64,000 bases of DNA from Natronobiforma cellulositropha (lineage in GTDB: Archaea > Halobacteriota > Halobacteria > Halobacteriales > Natrialbaceae): assembly GCF_025629245.1 (NCBI RefSeq), contig NZ_JANZXN010000060.1, forward strand, positions 118,348-182,347, in the 5' to 3' direction. A program made the position numbers and the translations under genes. Shown piece by piece: positions 27,357-36,386 of the stretch; the stretch's first letter is position 1; each line of letters starts with the position of its first letter. A model generated the notes under the pieces. It ran no database searches and was not told the origin of the DNA. It saw only the letters and a program-made list of their open reading frames with translations.

Positions 27357-27800
27357 ATGCGCGTCAGTGTCATCGGCGGCGGCGTCGTAGACGGAGAGGA
27401 ACGAGCCATCGCGCAAGCGGTCGGCCGCGAACTCGGCGAGCGCGGCCACACCGTCGTCTGCGGCGGCCGGGGCGGCACGATGGCGGCCGTCTGTCGCGGG
27501 GCGAAGGCAGCAGGCGGCGAGACGGTCGGCATCTTACCGGGGACCGACCCGGACGCCGCGAACCCGTACGTCGACACCGCCATCGCGACCGGTCTGGGCC
27601 ACACCAGGAACGCGCTCGTCCCGCTCAACGGCGACGGCGTCGTCGCCCTCTCGGGCGGTCCCGGCACGCTCACCGAAATCGGCTTCGCGCTGATCTACGG
27701 GCGGCCGGTCGTCGGTCTCGAGACCCACGAGGTTCCCGAGGTCGAAGCCGTCGAGACGCCCACCGCGGCGGTCGACGCACTCGAGCGGACGCTCGAGTAG
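27357..27800 (+). CDS. TIGR00725/LOG-like Rossmann-fold protein
   Basis: 147 residues from ATG 27357; a GTG three codons upstream (27348) is also possible. MRVSVIGGGVVDGEERAIAQ, VVCGGRGGTMAAVCRGAKAAG and ALSGGPGTLTEIGFALIYGR form the LOG/lysine-decarboxylase-like Rossmann fold, with the SGGPGT loop replacing the PGGxGT of phosphoribohydrolases. TIGR00725 members may bind or cleave nucleotides (cytokinin-riboside-type chemistry is known for relatives); the activity here is unproven. Confidence 0.8.
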   Translation: MRVSVIGGGVVDGEERAIAQAVGRELGERGHTVVCGGRGGTMAAVCRGAKAAGGETVGILPGTDPDAANPYVDTAIATGLGHTRNALVPLNGDGVVALSGGPGTLTEIGFALIYGRPVVGLETHEVPEVEAVETPTAAVDALERTLE

Positions 27801-27873
27801 CTGATCTCGCTCGAGTCGTCTCACCAGCGGCCGCTTCGCAGCCTTTTCGGCGCTCGAGTCCCTTCACTCCCCC

Positions 27874-28590
27874 ATGAGCGACTTCGACAAGGAGGCCGAA
27901 CGCGAGAAGCTTCGCAAGAAGTACGAGCGGGACAAGGCCGACCGCGAGGCCACCCAGCGGATGAGCGACCTGCTGTTGAAGGGGGCGACGATGACCAACA
28001 CCCACTGTAACGTCTGTGGCGACCCGTTCTTCACACAGGACGGCGTCACCTTCTGTCCCTCCTGTCACGGGGGACCGGAGGGTGTCGAGGCGAGTGTGGG
28101 AGACGCCGACGCGGCCGCTGCCGAGGGGAGCCAGCCACGGAACGCGCCGAGTCAGGAGCCAGCATCGGCCCAGGAGCCAGCGCCGACACAGTCCCCCGAG
28201 ACGGCAACGGACGCGAGTCCCGAGCCGACGGGCGACACCCCGACTGAGACGGACGACGGCGAAGCGGCGACAACCACACCAGCGGCGGCGAACGACGGCA
28301 CAGCACCGACCGAAGCCAACGGCGGCGCAGCGACGACGGAGACGGCGACGGCCGACGCGAACGCCACGACACCACCCTCACCCACCGCGAGCGCTCGAGC
28401 GAGCACGCCCGACCCCTCGCTCGAGCGGCCAGCGCTCGAGGCTGGCGACCTCGCCGAGGCCCACGACGCGCTGACGGGGGCACTCGAGCGCTTCGCCCGC
28501 GAGGCCGCGACGACCGACGATCCGCGCTACGCCAAGGAGTGTCTCGAGGCCGCACGCGAGGCCGCAGAGGCGCTGGCAGCGTTGCGGTGA
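27874..28590 (+). CDS. SSSCA1-family zinc-ribbon protein with long disordered region
   Basis: 238 residues. Residues 1-65 carry the Sjogren/scleroderma autoantigen 1 signature: a charged helix, then QRMSDLLLKGATMTNTHCNV and a four-Cys ribbon (CNVCGDPFF and CPSCHGG). A long Ala/Thr/Glu/Pro-rich low-complexity linker (about 75-185) leads to a C-terminal helical segment (GDLAEAHDALTGALERFARE). The role in archaea is unknown. It is convergent with hef. Confidence 0.85.
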   Translation: MSDFDKEAEREKLRKKYERDKADREATQRMSDLLLKGATMTNTHCNVCGDPFFTQDGVTFCPSCHGGPEGVEASVGDADAAAAEGSQPRNAPSQEPASAQEPAPTQSPETATDASPEPTGDTPTETDDGEAATTTPAAANDGTAPTEANGGAATTETATADANATTPPSPTASARASTPDPSLERPALEAGDLAEAHDALTGALERFAREAATTDDPRYAKECLEAAREAAEALAALR

Positions 28591-28614
28591 TCGGCGGCGA
28601 GCGCCCCGTTCTCG

Positions 28615-31119
28615 TTATCCGCCGCGGCTACCGGTGTAGCCGCTCGCGACGACCTCGCGGATGCGCTCGGCCGTCACTTTCCCGACGCCGTCGGCCTCGC
28701 GCAGTTCTTCCTCGTTCGCGGTCATCACCGCCTCGACGGAGCCGAAGGTCTCGAGCAACGACCGGGCGGTGACGGGACCGATGTCGGCGATCGAGGAGAC
28801 GACGTACTCCTGCTGTTCGCCGAGGGTCTTCGCCCCCTTCTCGCCGTGGACGCTCACCTCGCGGCCCTCGAGTGACTGCTCGCGCCCGGCGATCACCGCC
28901 AGCAGTTCCGTGGTGTCGGTCTCGCCCTCACTCCGCAGAATGCTCGCACCGAAGTCGACGGCCAGACTCGAGAGCGCACCCCTGATCGCGTTCGGGTGGA
29001 TGTCGCGCTGTTCGTAGAGACCGTCGCCCTCGACGATGACGACCGGCCGCGAGTAGTGACGCGCCATCGCGCCCACCTGCTCGAACAGCGAGCGCTCGCC
29101 GTCGACGAGCGAGTCGACGAAGTCGGCGACCGACTTGCGCTCGACGACGACCCGATCCGAGAGCACGTAGTCGCCGACGGCGAGCGTCTCGAGACGGACC
29201 CGAATCTCCTCGCGCCTCGAGAGGTCGCGGGCGATGTTCGCGTCCATCTCGCGCTGGTCGGCGACGATTTCGACCGTCTCGCCGTCGGCACTCGGTGGGT
29301 CGACAGGCGACGAATCGGTGTCCCCGTCGCCATCTTCAGCAGCACCGTCCCCAGCAGTGCCGTCCTCAGCAGTGCCATCCTCCGCAGCGCCATCGGCGGT
29401 GCTGTCCGCAGGACGGTCTCCATCCGGCCCACCGTTCCCATCACCGGGAGCGTCGGCGAACGACTCGAGTCCGGGTTGCATCGAGGACCCGGCCCTCGGC
29501 CCGCCGCCCTCGCCGTCGGCGGCCGAGGCGAACGCCGCGAGCGACTGCTGGGAGGCGTCGAGTTCGGTCTCGAGGTCGCTCGCGATCCCCTTCAGCGCGC
29601 GGAGTTCCTTTTCCATCTCCTTCTCGCGACGCCGGGAGATCCAGAAGTAGGCCTCGTCGCGAGTGTCCTCGGCGAGGAGGACGACGACGCGGCCTTTCGA
29701 CTGGCGGCCCGTCCGGCCCTTGCGCTGGATCGACCGGATCGCCGTCGGCACGGGTTCGTAAAAGAGCACGAGGTCGACCTCGGGAACGTCGAGACCCTCC
29801 TCTGCGACCGAGGTCGAGACGAGCACCTCGAACTCGCCGTTGCGGAAGTCGTCGAGTACCTCCTGTTGTTGGGTCTGGGTCATCCCATCCGATCCCTCGC
29901 GGTCGCCCTGGCCGACGAACCGGCGGGCGTCGAAGCTCTCGTCGAGAAACGCCGTCAGCGCCTCGGCGGTGTCGCGCGACTCGGTGAAGACGATCACCCG
30001 CTCGCCGCCCTCGAGTCCGAGTGTCTCGGCCAGCAGCATCCGGGTCTTGCGGTACTTCGGGTGGAGCTGGTCGAACGCCTCGATCCGGCGCATCGCCTCT
30101 CTGACCCGGGGGTCGCTCACCAGCCGCTGGCTCGCCTTCGAGGCCCCGGCAGAGCGCGCCTGATTGCGCTGGCGCTCGAAGTACCGTCGCGCCGCCTCGA
30201 CGCTCTGGGTCTCGACGACGGTCACCGCCTGGCGGAGTTTCATCACCTCCGCGTGGGCGGACATCCCCTTGTAGCCCTCCGACTGGTCGTTCGAGATGAG
30301 TTTCTGGAGTTCGGCGCGCATCCGGTTGAGGTCCTTCTGTGACTGGTCAGGTTTCGTCGAGCGCGCCACCCCGAGTTCCTTGAGCCGCTCGAGACGGTCG
30401 GTGACGACCTCGTTGAGCGCGTCGCGGATCTCGATGATCTCGTCGGGGAGTTCGATACGCTCCCACTCGACCTCGGTCGAGTAGGTGAACTGAGCGACGT
30501 CGGCGTCGTCTTCGGTCATCACCTCGACCTCGCGCAGGCCGAGGTTCTCACAGACCTCGAGAATCGCCTCCTCGTCGCCGCCGGGCGAGGCGCTCATGCC
30601 GGTGACGAGCGGGTCGGTGGCGTCGGCGTGGTAGCGCTCGGCGATGTAGTTGTAGGCGTAGTCGCCGGTGGCGCGGTGACACTCGTCGAAGGTGAGGTGG
30701 GTCACCTCGGCGAGTGAGATGCGACTCCCAACGAGGTCGTTCTCGATCACCTGCGGGGTCGCCATCACGACCGTCGACGCCTCCCAGAGGGCGGCGCGGT
30801 CGTCGGGGCTGACGTCGCCGGTGAAGACGACGATCTCCTCGTCGGGAACCGCGAGCGCCTCGCGGTAGAAGTCGGCGTGTTGCTGGACCAACGGCTTGGT
30901 GGGCGCGAGCATCAGCGCCTTCCCGCCGACCTCGTCGAGGCGGCGCGCCGTGACGAGGAGGCTCACCGTCGTCTTCCCGAGTCCGGTGGGGAGACAGACG
31001 AGCGTGTGATCGTTCGCCGCCGTCCCGGCGAGTTTTAGCTGATAGAGGCGACGCTCGAGGAAGTTCGACTCGAGCAGCGGGTGCTCGATGGGGGGCGGCG
31101 TCTCGTCCGTCGCGGCCAT
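28615..31119 (-). CDS. hef: Hef: fork-structure helicase/nuclease
   Basis: 834 residues. The helicase half has LVCLPTGLGKTTVSLL (motif I), TFDECHRATGDYAY (DECH) and QRKGRTGRQSKGR (motif VI). A disordered acidic linker (about 540-620, repeats of GTAEDGTAGDGAAEDG type) joins an XPF-family nuclease with VVVERKSVADFVDSL (ERKxxxD) and a C-terminal double helix-hairpin-helix (GPVTARSLLETFGSVEAVM). It processes stalled forks, as do the XPF/Mus81/FANCM families. Length fits intact euryarchaeal Hef. It forms the left border of the AT-richer island. Confidence 0.93.
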   Translation of the reverse strand: MAATDETPPPIEHPLLESNFLERRLYQLKLAGTAANDHTLVCLPTGLGKTTVSLLVTARRLDEVGGKALMLAPTKPLVQQHADFYREALAVPDEEIVVFTGDVSPDDRAALWEASTVVMATPQVIENDLVGSRISLAEVTHLTFDECHRATGDYAYNYIAERYHADATDPLVTGMSASPGGDEEAILEVCENLGLREVEVMTEDDADVAQFTYSTEVEWERIELPDEIIEIRDALNEVVTDRLERLKELGVARSTKPDQSQKDLNRMRAELQKLISNDQSEGYKGMSAHAEVMKLRQAVTVVETQSVEAARRYFERQRNQARSAGASKASQRLVSDPRVREAMRRIEAFDQLHPKYRKTRMLLAETLGLEGGERVIVFTESRDTAEALTAFLDESFDARRFVGQGDREGSDGMTQTQQQEVLDDFRNGEFEVLVSTSVAEEGLDVPEVDLVLFYEPVPTAIRSIQRKGRTGRQSKGRVVVLLAEDTRDEAYFWISRRREKEMEKELRALKGIASDLETELDASQQSLAAFASAADGEGGGPRAGSSMQPGLESFADAPGDGNGGPDGDRPADSTADGAAEDGTAEDGTAGDGAAEDGDGDTDSSPVDPPSADGETVEIVADQREMDANIARDLSRREEIRVRLETLAVGDYVLSDRVVVERKSVADFVDSLVDGERSLFEQVGAMARHYSRPVVIVEGDGLYEQRDIHPNAIRGALSSLAVDFGASILRSEGETDTTELLAVIAGREQSLEGREVSVHGEKGAKTLGEQQEYVVSSIADIGPVTARSLLETFGSVEAVMTANEEELREADGVGKVTAERIREVVASGYTGSRGG

Positions 31120-31329
31120 TGGCCACCGGTTCGCGGCGGTCGCGGATAAGGATTCGTGTAGCGAGGTGAAAGTGAACGCGCGGGTAACGGTGCAGCCAGG
31201 GCCGAGGAATTGTACAGTAATTCAGAGAATATGTTAAATATACGGTATGACATATACTCACCGTGAGTGACAGAGTGGAGATTGGAGACAGTCAACGGAA
31301 ATCACCGTTCTGACCCGTCGTGAGGCGAT

Positions 31330-32187
31330 ATGCACACACCCACCACCGAAGAGATCAGGCGGCTGTACGAGGACAGCCACCAGTCGCTTCTCCGCGATTC
31401 CGACCGTCAGAACCACCGCAGTATTCGGCACGGCTACTTCGACGAGGACACCGAGAGCGAGGCATCAGCCGCCGACAATATGCGACGGACGCTGTCTAGC
31501 CTGGTTTCACTCGAAGAGACGGGCACCGTCCTCGATGTCGGCTGTGGATTCGGTGACGATGCGACCTGGCTCGCGAGCCACGACGGTGTCGAGGTGCTCG
31601 GGATCAACATCGTCGAGGAACAACTCGAGGTTGCCCGGTCGCTCGCACGGGAACGCGGGGTCGGCGACCAGGTCTCGTTTCGGATCGACGATTTCCACGA
31701 GATGGCGAGCGTTCCCGACGACTCCATCGACGTGGTCTGGTGCGTCGAGGCGCTGTGTCACGCACGAGACGACGCGCTCGTCGTCGAACAGATCGATCGG
31801 GTCCTCGACGACGGTGGCCAGGCCGTCGTTGCGGACCTGTTTCTCACGGATCGGTCACGGGCGAGCGAGTCGTCGGTCGAGACCTATCGCGAGGAGTTAG
31901 GAACGAATCCCGAACCACTCGAGACGGCCGTCGAGGCGTTCGACAAGTGCGGGTACGCGGTACGGACGCGTGACGTAACCGGGGCTATCGTTCCGTCCGC
32001 GAAGCGAAACTATCGGTACGGGCTGTGGGGCCACCCCTATTATCGGCTCCGGGGTGTGTTGACACGCTCACAGACGGACCGACGGTATGCGTCGACCGCT
32101 CGAGGGATGAAGAGTCAGTACCGGGCGATTCGCGACGGGTCGCTCCTGTACGCGATCGTCGTCGCGACGTCTGCCTCGTCGCGGTAG
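31330..32187 (+). CDS. SAM-dependent methyltransferase at the island edge
   Basis: 285 residues. VLDVGCGFGDDATWLASHDG (motif I), VLGINIVEEQLEVAR, VVWCVEALCHARDD (motif II region) and DGGQAVVADLF are the sterol/glycine-sarcosine-type class I methyltransferase pattern. The C-terminal part (YRYGLWGHPYYRLRGVLTR) is basic and unusual. An AT-rich promoter region (ATGTTAAATATACGG near 31230) precedes it. It lies 117 bases before the exporter operon on the same strand; a tailoring role on the peptide product is possible but unproven. Base composition matches the island, not the flanks. Confidence 0.8.
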   Translation: MHTPTTEEIRRLYEDSHQSLLRDSDRQNHRSIRHGYFDEDTESEASAADNMRRTLSSLVSLEETGTVLDVGCGFGDDATWLASHDGVEVLGINIVEEQLEVARSLARERGVGDQVSFRIDDFHEMASVPDDSIDVVWCVEALCHARDDALVVEQIDRVLDDGGQAVVADLFLTDRSRASESSVETYREELGTNPEPLETAVEAFDKCGYAVRTRDVTGAIVPSAKRNYRYGLWGHPYYRLRGVLTRSQTDRRYASTARGMKSQYRAIRDGSLLYAIVVATSASSR

Positions 32188-32264
32188 AATTCACTCGATG
32201 ATAAACAAGTACGACCGAACGGCCGCCCTCGAGAAGAGTATAGGACTGCGAAGTAGTCACCAAT

Positions 32265-32273
32265 ACAAATAAG
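32265..32273 (+). promoter_or_regulatory. Candidate TATA box of the exporter operon
   Basis: ACAAATAAG lies about 35 bases before the permease ATG at 32304, implying a nearly leaderless transcript for the permease-ATPase pair. Confidence 0.4.
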
Positions 32274-32303
32274 CATTCCGACAGACCCAAACCAGCAGTA
32301 CTC

Positions 32304-33134
32304 ATGGAATATACATTACCGAACCGCGTGCCGTGGACGAGACAGACGACGACGTTCACACGCAGGCACCTTCAGCAGTTGAGTCGGAGCAAGATGATCG
32401 TCTTTCTCGCCGTGGTCTGGCCCGTTCTCTGGTACTTCCTGACGATGGAGTTCTTCATCGACGTGCCAGCCGACGCCGACGTCGGACCGATCAAAGCGGC
32501 CAACGGGATGAACTATGGACTGTTCGGTGCGTTCACCGTGACAGTGGCGGTCTTCGCCGGGGAGTTCGCTCGAGACCTCGACGGGGAGCGGTATCGGAAG
32601 TTCCGGACGATGCCGGTCTCGCCGTCGGCGGACCTCGTCGGCAGGTTCCTCGCCGGGTTCCTGCTCGGCGTCGGTTCGTATCTCATGACGATCGGTGTCG
32701 CGTACGCACACGGCGGGTCGTTCGGCGGTCTCGGTGTCCAGACAGTCGCCGTGATCGCCCTGACGCTGGCGCTGTTCTGCCTGATCGCGATGGCCCTCGC
32801 GATGGGGCTCGCGATCGTGATCACGAAGCCCGAACACATGACGACGATCGCAGTCGTTGCCGTTCTGATGGCGTTCTTCGTCACCGGCTACAACGGGACG
32901 GCACCATCGTTGATCGCACAGAATGCGGAGATGGTCAACTACCTGCCGAACTCGCTGGCGACACGGATGCAGATCGCCGTCTGGGCGGGTGCAGAGAACG
33001 TCGAGTTCATGACACCACCGGAGGCACCGGTCTCGGCATCGTACGCCGGTATACTCGCCGGTTACGCTGCGGTCCTCTCGGCTACATCGTTCGCGATCAT
33101 CAAACAGTTCGGCTACGGGGGGGTCCGCCGATGA
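32304..33134 (+). CDS. ABC-2 type permease of the azol(in)e peptide cluster
   Basis: 276 residues with six hydrophobic helices (for example MIVFLAVVWPVLWYFL, GLFGAFTVTVAVFAGEFA, FLAGFLLGVGSYLMTIGVAY, and a last helix YAGILAGYAAVLSATSFAII). EFARDLDGERYRKFRTMPVS is the cytoplasmic coupling region of ABC-2 exporters. Stop and the ATPase start overlap by 4 bases (ATGA). In streptolysin-type clusters, ABC-2 transporters export the modified peptide; export of the 34261 product is inferred from position. Confidence 0.85.
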   Translation: MEYTLPNRVPWTRQTTTFTRRHLQQLSRSKMIVFLAVVWPVLWYFLTMEFFIDVPADADVGPIKAANGMNYGLFGAFTVTVAVFAGEFARDLDGERYRKFRTMPVSPSADLVGRFLAGFLLGVGSYLMTIGVAYAHGGSFGGLGVQTVAVIALTLALFCLIAMALAMGLAIVITKPEHMTTIAVVAVLMAFFVTGYNGTAPSLIAQNAEMVNYLPNSLATRMQIAVWAGAENVEFMTPPEAPVSASYAGILAGYAAVLSATSFAIIKQFGYGGVRR

Positions 33135-34069
33135 GCGAGAGTGTGCGTACGGTTCTCGAGGCACACGGCGTGAGAAAGCGCTTCGACGAGAACCAGGTAC
33201 TCACGGGTGTCGACCTCACGATACTGGAGGGAGAAATCCTCATGTTGATGGGATCGAACGGTGCCGGAAAGTCGGTGCTGACGTCGTGTTTGACCGGGAG
33301 CGTTCGACCCGACACCGGACGCATCGAACTCTTCGACGGGCTGTCCCCGAGAGATGCTCGTCCGCTGTTCAGCATCATGATGCAGGGGCGGATGGCCGAC
33401 CCCGACCTGACCGGCCACGAGAATCTCCAGTTCTACGGGAGTTTACACCCGAACGGCACGAACTCGTGGCAAACACTCGTCGAGCGACTCGAACTCGAGA
33501 GTGAACTCGACCGGCCGGTCGCAGAGTACTCCGGTGGAATGGAACGGAAACTCGAGATCGCAATCACCCTCAGCGTCGACGTACCGTTGTACTTCCTCGA
33601 CGAACCCACCGCAGAGCTCGACCTGGCGATGATTCAGGAGCTTCACGACATCGTCCTAGAGCAGCGGGACGCTGGGAAGACTATCGTGGTCACGAGTCAC
33701 GCACCGCTCGATGCACAGATCGCAGAGCGGATCGCGTTCCTCAGAGATGGGGAAATCGTCGCGGACGGACGACCGGAGGCGTTGTTCGAGAGCGTTCCAC
33801 CCGTGCTACGTGTGCGGGGGGCCGTCCCGCCAGCAACGAGTGTCGTCGGTGAGCGTTTGTTCCAGCGCGGTGACGAGGTCCGTGGCTTCCTTCCGGACGA
33901 AGACGCGCTCGGCCGGGTACGAGACCAGGTGGACGAGCGTGGAAACGACGTCCTCGTCGAGATCGACCGTCCGTCCTACACGGACCTGTTCAACTACTAC
34001 ACGTACGTGCAGGAAAATGCCAGGCCTGTTGGAAAAAACGCCGTGCAGTGTACAGACGGCGGTCAGTGA
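33131..34069 (+). CDS. ABC transporter ATPase of the azol(in)e peptide cluster
   Basis: 312 residues from ATG 33131. Walker A GSNGAGKS at 41-48, Q-loop IMMQGRMADPD, a variant signature YSGGMERKLEIA (usually LSGGQ), Walker B LYFLDEPTAELD and H-loop VTSHAP are present. The C-terminal 80 residues include ERGNDVLVEIDRPSYTDLFNYY, common in ABC-2 drug/bacteriocin ATPases. It overlaps the permease by 4 bases. About 190 bases of AT-rich non-coding sequence follow before the precursor gene. Confidence 0.88.
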   Translation: MSESVRTVLEAHGVRKRFDENQVLTGVDLTILEGEILMLMGSNGAGKSVLTSCLTGSVRPDTGRIELFDGLSPRDARPLFSIMMQGRMADPDLTGHENLQFYGSLHPNGTNSWQTLVERLELESELDRPVAEYSGGMERKLEIAITLSVDVPLYFLDEPTAELDLAMIQELHDIVLEQRDAGKTIVVTSHAPLDAQIAERIAFLRDGEIVADGRPEALFESVPPVLRVRGAVPPATSVVGERLFQRGDEVRGFLPDEDALGRVRDQVDERGNDVLVEIDRPSYTDLFNYYTYVQENARPVGKNAVQCTDGGQ

Positions 34070-34132
34070 CGAGACCGGTACTATCTAGCACAAGCGTACC
34101 TGACGCGAGAGAACATTCTGACAAATTGGATA

Positions 34133-34145
34133 AAAAGTTAATATG
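34133..34145 (+). promoter_or_regulatory. Candidate promoter of the precursor peptide gene
   Basis: AAAAAGTTAATAT is the most TATA-like stretch in the 34070-34260 gap. A start near 34170 would give a leader of about 90 bases before the precursor ATG, longer than usual for this organism. It may allow separate, stronger transcription of the precursor. Confidence 0.35.
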
Positions 34146-34260
34146 TGCGAGTGAGAACACATTGAGTGGCCAACGGGAATTGCTATGAAATCTGGCTACT
34201 GGTGATATCTGCGTGTGCCAACATAGCACGTCACGTGGCCACACAACCGATAGAGCAACC

Positions 34261-34362
34261 ATGAAATTCGAACTAAGCGAAGACAGTAAAGACGAATCGG
34301 TTCCCGTGTCCGGAGGACGGTGTTCCAGTAGCAGCTCTACGTGCTGCTGTTCGCCGTCATAA
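34261..34362 (+). CDS. Azol(in)e (TOMM/SagA-like) RiPP precursor peptide, 33 residues
   Basis: ATG 34261 to TAA 34360-34362. The leader (residues 1-19) is acidic, begins MKFELSEDSKDES and ends in a Gly-Gly pair at 18-19. The core, RCSSSSSTCCCSPS (20-33), has 4 Cys, 7 Ser and 1 Thr in its last 13 residues, so 12 of 13 are heterocyclisable. This matches precursors of the streptolysin S type (leader plus Cys/Ser/Thr-rich C-terminus). The gene lies exactly between the exporter and the three modification genes, 34 bases before the dehydrogenase. Leader cleavage after Gly19 is a guess. The seven core Ser residues use all six Ser codons. Confidence 0.85.
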   Translation: MKFELSEDSKDESVPVSGGRCSSSSSTCCCSPS

Positions 34363-34395
34363 CGGATCAGACACAACCACACATATTTAAGACAG

Positions 34396-35313
34396 ATGAG
34401 AGTAGAATTAGATGCGTTGCGAAGCCTGTCGAGTTACCAGTACACTCCACGAGCTTTCGAACCGGGTCTGGATCCGTACTCGGAGTATCGCCAGCAGGAA
34501 TTCTCGAACGGACACCTGGCCGAACTGTTTCACGAGAACACGAAGTACCGCTCCTACGACGACGAACGGATCGGGTTGGCTGTCCAGGCGTTCATCGAGG
34601 ATGAGTCGATGGTGTACGCCACTTCGAAGATCGGTCCCGACTATCGCGGGTACGAACGGGTCGAGCTACCGGACCCGGACCGACTCGAGACCTCACTCGA
34701 CGGGGTTCTCGAGTCACGGCGGAGTGTCAGAACGTACACCGGGGATGGTCTCACGAAAGCAGACCTCGCGACAGTTCTCGGCCGGAGCCTCGGCATTACC
34801 GGCGAACAGTCGCTCACCGAGGGAGACGAGAACCCACCGACACAGCGGTTCCGCGCCTATCCGTCAGGTGGCGGTCTCTACCCCATCGAGTACTACGTCG
34901 TCGTGCCAACCGTCGGGGAGGCGTTCGACGCTGGAGTGTACTACTACACGCCGACGAAACACGTCTTGCGTGTGTTGTGGCGAGGAGGCGAAGACTTCGA
35001 AACGCGTGTCTCGGAACTGTTTCTCACCGACGATTCGCTGGACGTGACCGATGCAGGTGCGATACTGTTCATGACCGGGTCAATCCGCCGGTCCATCGCA
35101 AAGTACGGGGCACGGGGATACCGCCTCTTGCTCCAGGAGTCGGGCCACGCCTGCCAGAACGTACTCCTCGCTGCGACAGCGCTCGGTCTCGGAGCGGTTC
35201 CGCTCAGTGGCGTCGACGACCCGGCCGTTGAGGAGTTCCTCGATATCGATGGCGTCGACGAGAGCGTCGTCTACACGGTCGTTCTCGGCCACCCGCGTGG
35301 TGGAAAGAAATGA
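34396..35313 (+). CDS. sagB: SagB-type azoline dehydrogenase (McbC family)
   Basis: 305 residues of the FMN nitroreductase fold. LESRRSVRTYTGDGLTKADL, YPSGGGLYPIEYYVVVP and GYRLLLQESGHACQNVLLAA are SagB/McbC hallmarks. In TOMM biosynthesis it oxidises thiazolines/oxazolines to azoles with FMN. It overlaps the E1-like gene by 4 bases, and that gene overlaps ycaO by 4 bases, so the three are translationally coupled. AT-rich sequence just before the ATG (CATATTTAAG) is too close to be its own TATA box. Confidence 0.9.
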   Translation: MRVELDALRSLSSYQYTPRAFEPGLDPYSEYRQQEFSNGHLAELFHENTKYRSYDDERIGLAVQAFIEDESMVYATSKIGPDYRGYERVELPDPDRLETSLDGVLESRRSVRTYTGDGLTKADLATVLGRSLGITGEQSLTEGDENPPTQRFRAYPSGGGLYPIEYYVVVPTVGEAFDAGVYYYTPTKHVLRVLWRGGEDFETRVSELFLTDDSLDVTDAGAILFMTGSIRRSIAKYGARGYRLLLQESGHACQNVLLAATALGLGAVPLSGVDDPAVEEFLDIDGVDESVVYTVVLGHPRGGKK

Positions 35314-36386
35314 GCGGCGACCCGATCACGCAGGTCACCGAGGAACTCACGTATCCAGCGTTCAATCCGGCGTTCGTTCCGGTACAACTCGACCCAAACA
35401 CCGTTCACATTCGCATCGGTCCCTGGACAGGGCCGGTGTACACGCTCTCCGACGCCGACGGTGACGCACAGCTTGCGAGGCTCGTCGAGCAACTCGACGG
35501 CGAGCAACACGTCGAGACGATCCTCGAGTCGTTCGACGAAGACGACCGCGTGAGCATCGCGTCCCTGCTCGTCGACCTCCACGAGAAAGACGTGGTCCTC
35601 GACCAGTCGCAAGCAGACCCACGCTACGCACACATGCCGCTCCGCCGACGGTTCGCCAACCGAGAGCGGCGACGACTCGAGGAACTTGATGTTCTCGTCG
35701 TCAACAGCGGAACGATGGGAGCGCAAATCGCCACGGACCTCCGGGAGTTCGGCGTCGGGGAAGTGGCCGCGCTCCAGCCAGTCGCGAGCGCGAGTGACTC
35801 CCGCATCGAAGCGTGTGCAGACGAGATGTTCGACCCGGAAGCGCTCGAAGCAGCGGTGTCGGGTGCCGACTTCGTCGTCTACGCCGGTGACCGTCCACGG
35901 CCACAGCTCACCGACACGATAAACCGCGTCGCTCACGAGACGAAGACCGCCTGGAGTAGCGTCCAGATCCACGGGTTCGACGGCATCGTCGGTCCGACGG
36001 TCTTCCCCGGTGAGACGGCGTGCTATCGCTGCTTCGAGAAGCGACAGCTCTCGAACGTGGTGAACAACGTCGGCTACGAGCGCTACGCCGAGTACGTCGA
36101 CGACGCAGCGGACGCCGTCCAGGCGCGCGTCCCGGGCTTCAGTCGGCTCCTCGCGGGGTATCTCGTGCTCGACCTCGCGAACGTACTCCCGTTCGGCACG
36201 GGCTACACGGCCGGGCGCGTCTTCGTCGTCGACGGGATACACCTCTCGGTCGAGTGTAACGATGTCCTCAAATATCCCCGCTGTGAGGTGTGTGGAAAAC
36301 CACGAGGGGAGTCGGTGAGTCAGTTCATCACCGTCGATGACATCCGTGACGCCGGCAACTGGGTCGGGACCGAGGGACGAAAATGA
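35310..36386 (+). CDS. E1-like TOMM cyclodehydratase partner with leader-binding domain (SagC-like)
   Basis: 358 residues. Residues about 50-98 (LARLVEQLDGEQHVETILES and IASLLVDLHEKDVVL) form a winged-helix RRE, the leader-recognition domain. A Rossmann-like ThiF/E1 core starts at LDVLVVNSGTMGAQIATDLR (127-146). The zinc tetrad is Cys238 and Cys241 (CYRC) with Cys325 and Cys328 (CEVC). These proteins present the precursor to YcaO and do not hydrolyse ATP themselves. Here E1-like and YcaO are separate polypeptides, as in streptolysin S, rather than fused. Confidence 0.88.
   Translation: MSGDPITQVTEELTYPAFNPAFVPVQLDPNTVHIRIGPWTGPVYTLSDADGDAQLARLVEQLDGEQHVETILESFDEDDRVSIASLLVDLHEKDVVLDQSQADPRYAHMPLRRRFANRERRRLEELDVLVVNSGTMGAQIATDLREFGVGEVAALQPVASASDSRIEACADEMFDPEALEAAVSGADFVVYAGDRPRPQLTDTINRVAHETKTAWSSVQIHGFDGIVGPTVFPGETACYRCFEKRQLSNVVNNVGYERYAEYVDDAADAVQARVPGFSRLLAGYLVLDLANVLPFGTGYTAGRVFVVDGIHLSVECNDVLKYPRCEVCGKPRGESVSQFITVDDIRDAGNWVGTEGRK

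Noticed and set aside
32333..33130. N-terminal extension of the exporter ATPase frame
   Set aside because: It lies entirely over the permease gene in another frame; the ATPase begins at 33131.
34196..34260. Second precursor peptide upstream of 34261 (ATG in GCTATGAAATCTGGC)
   Set aside because: It stops after six codons and has no Cys/Ser/Thr core.
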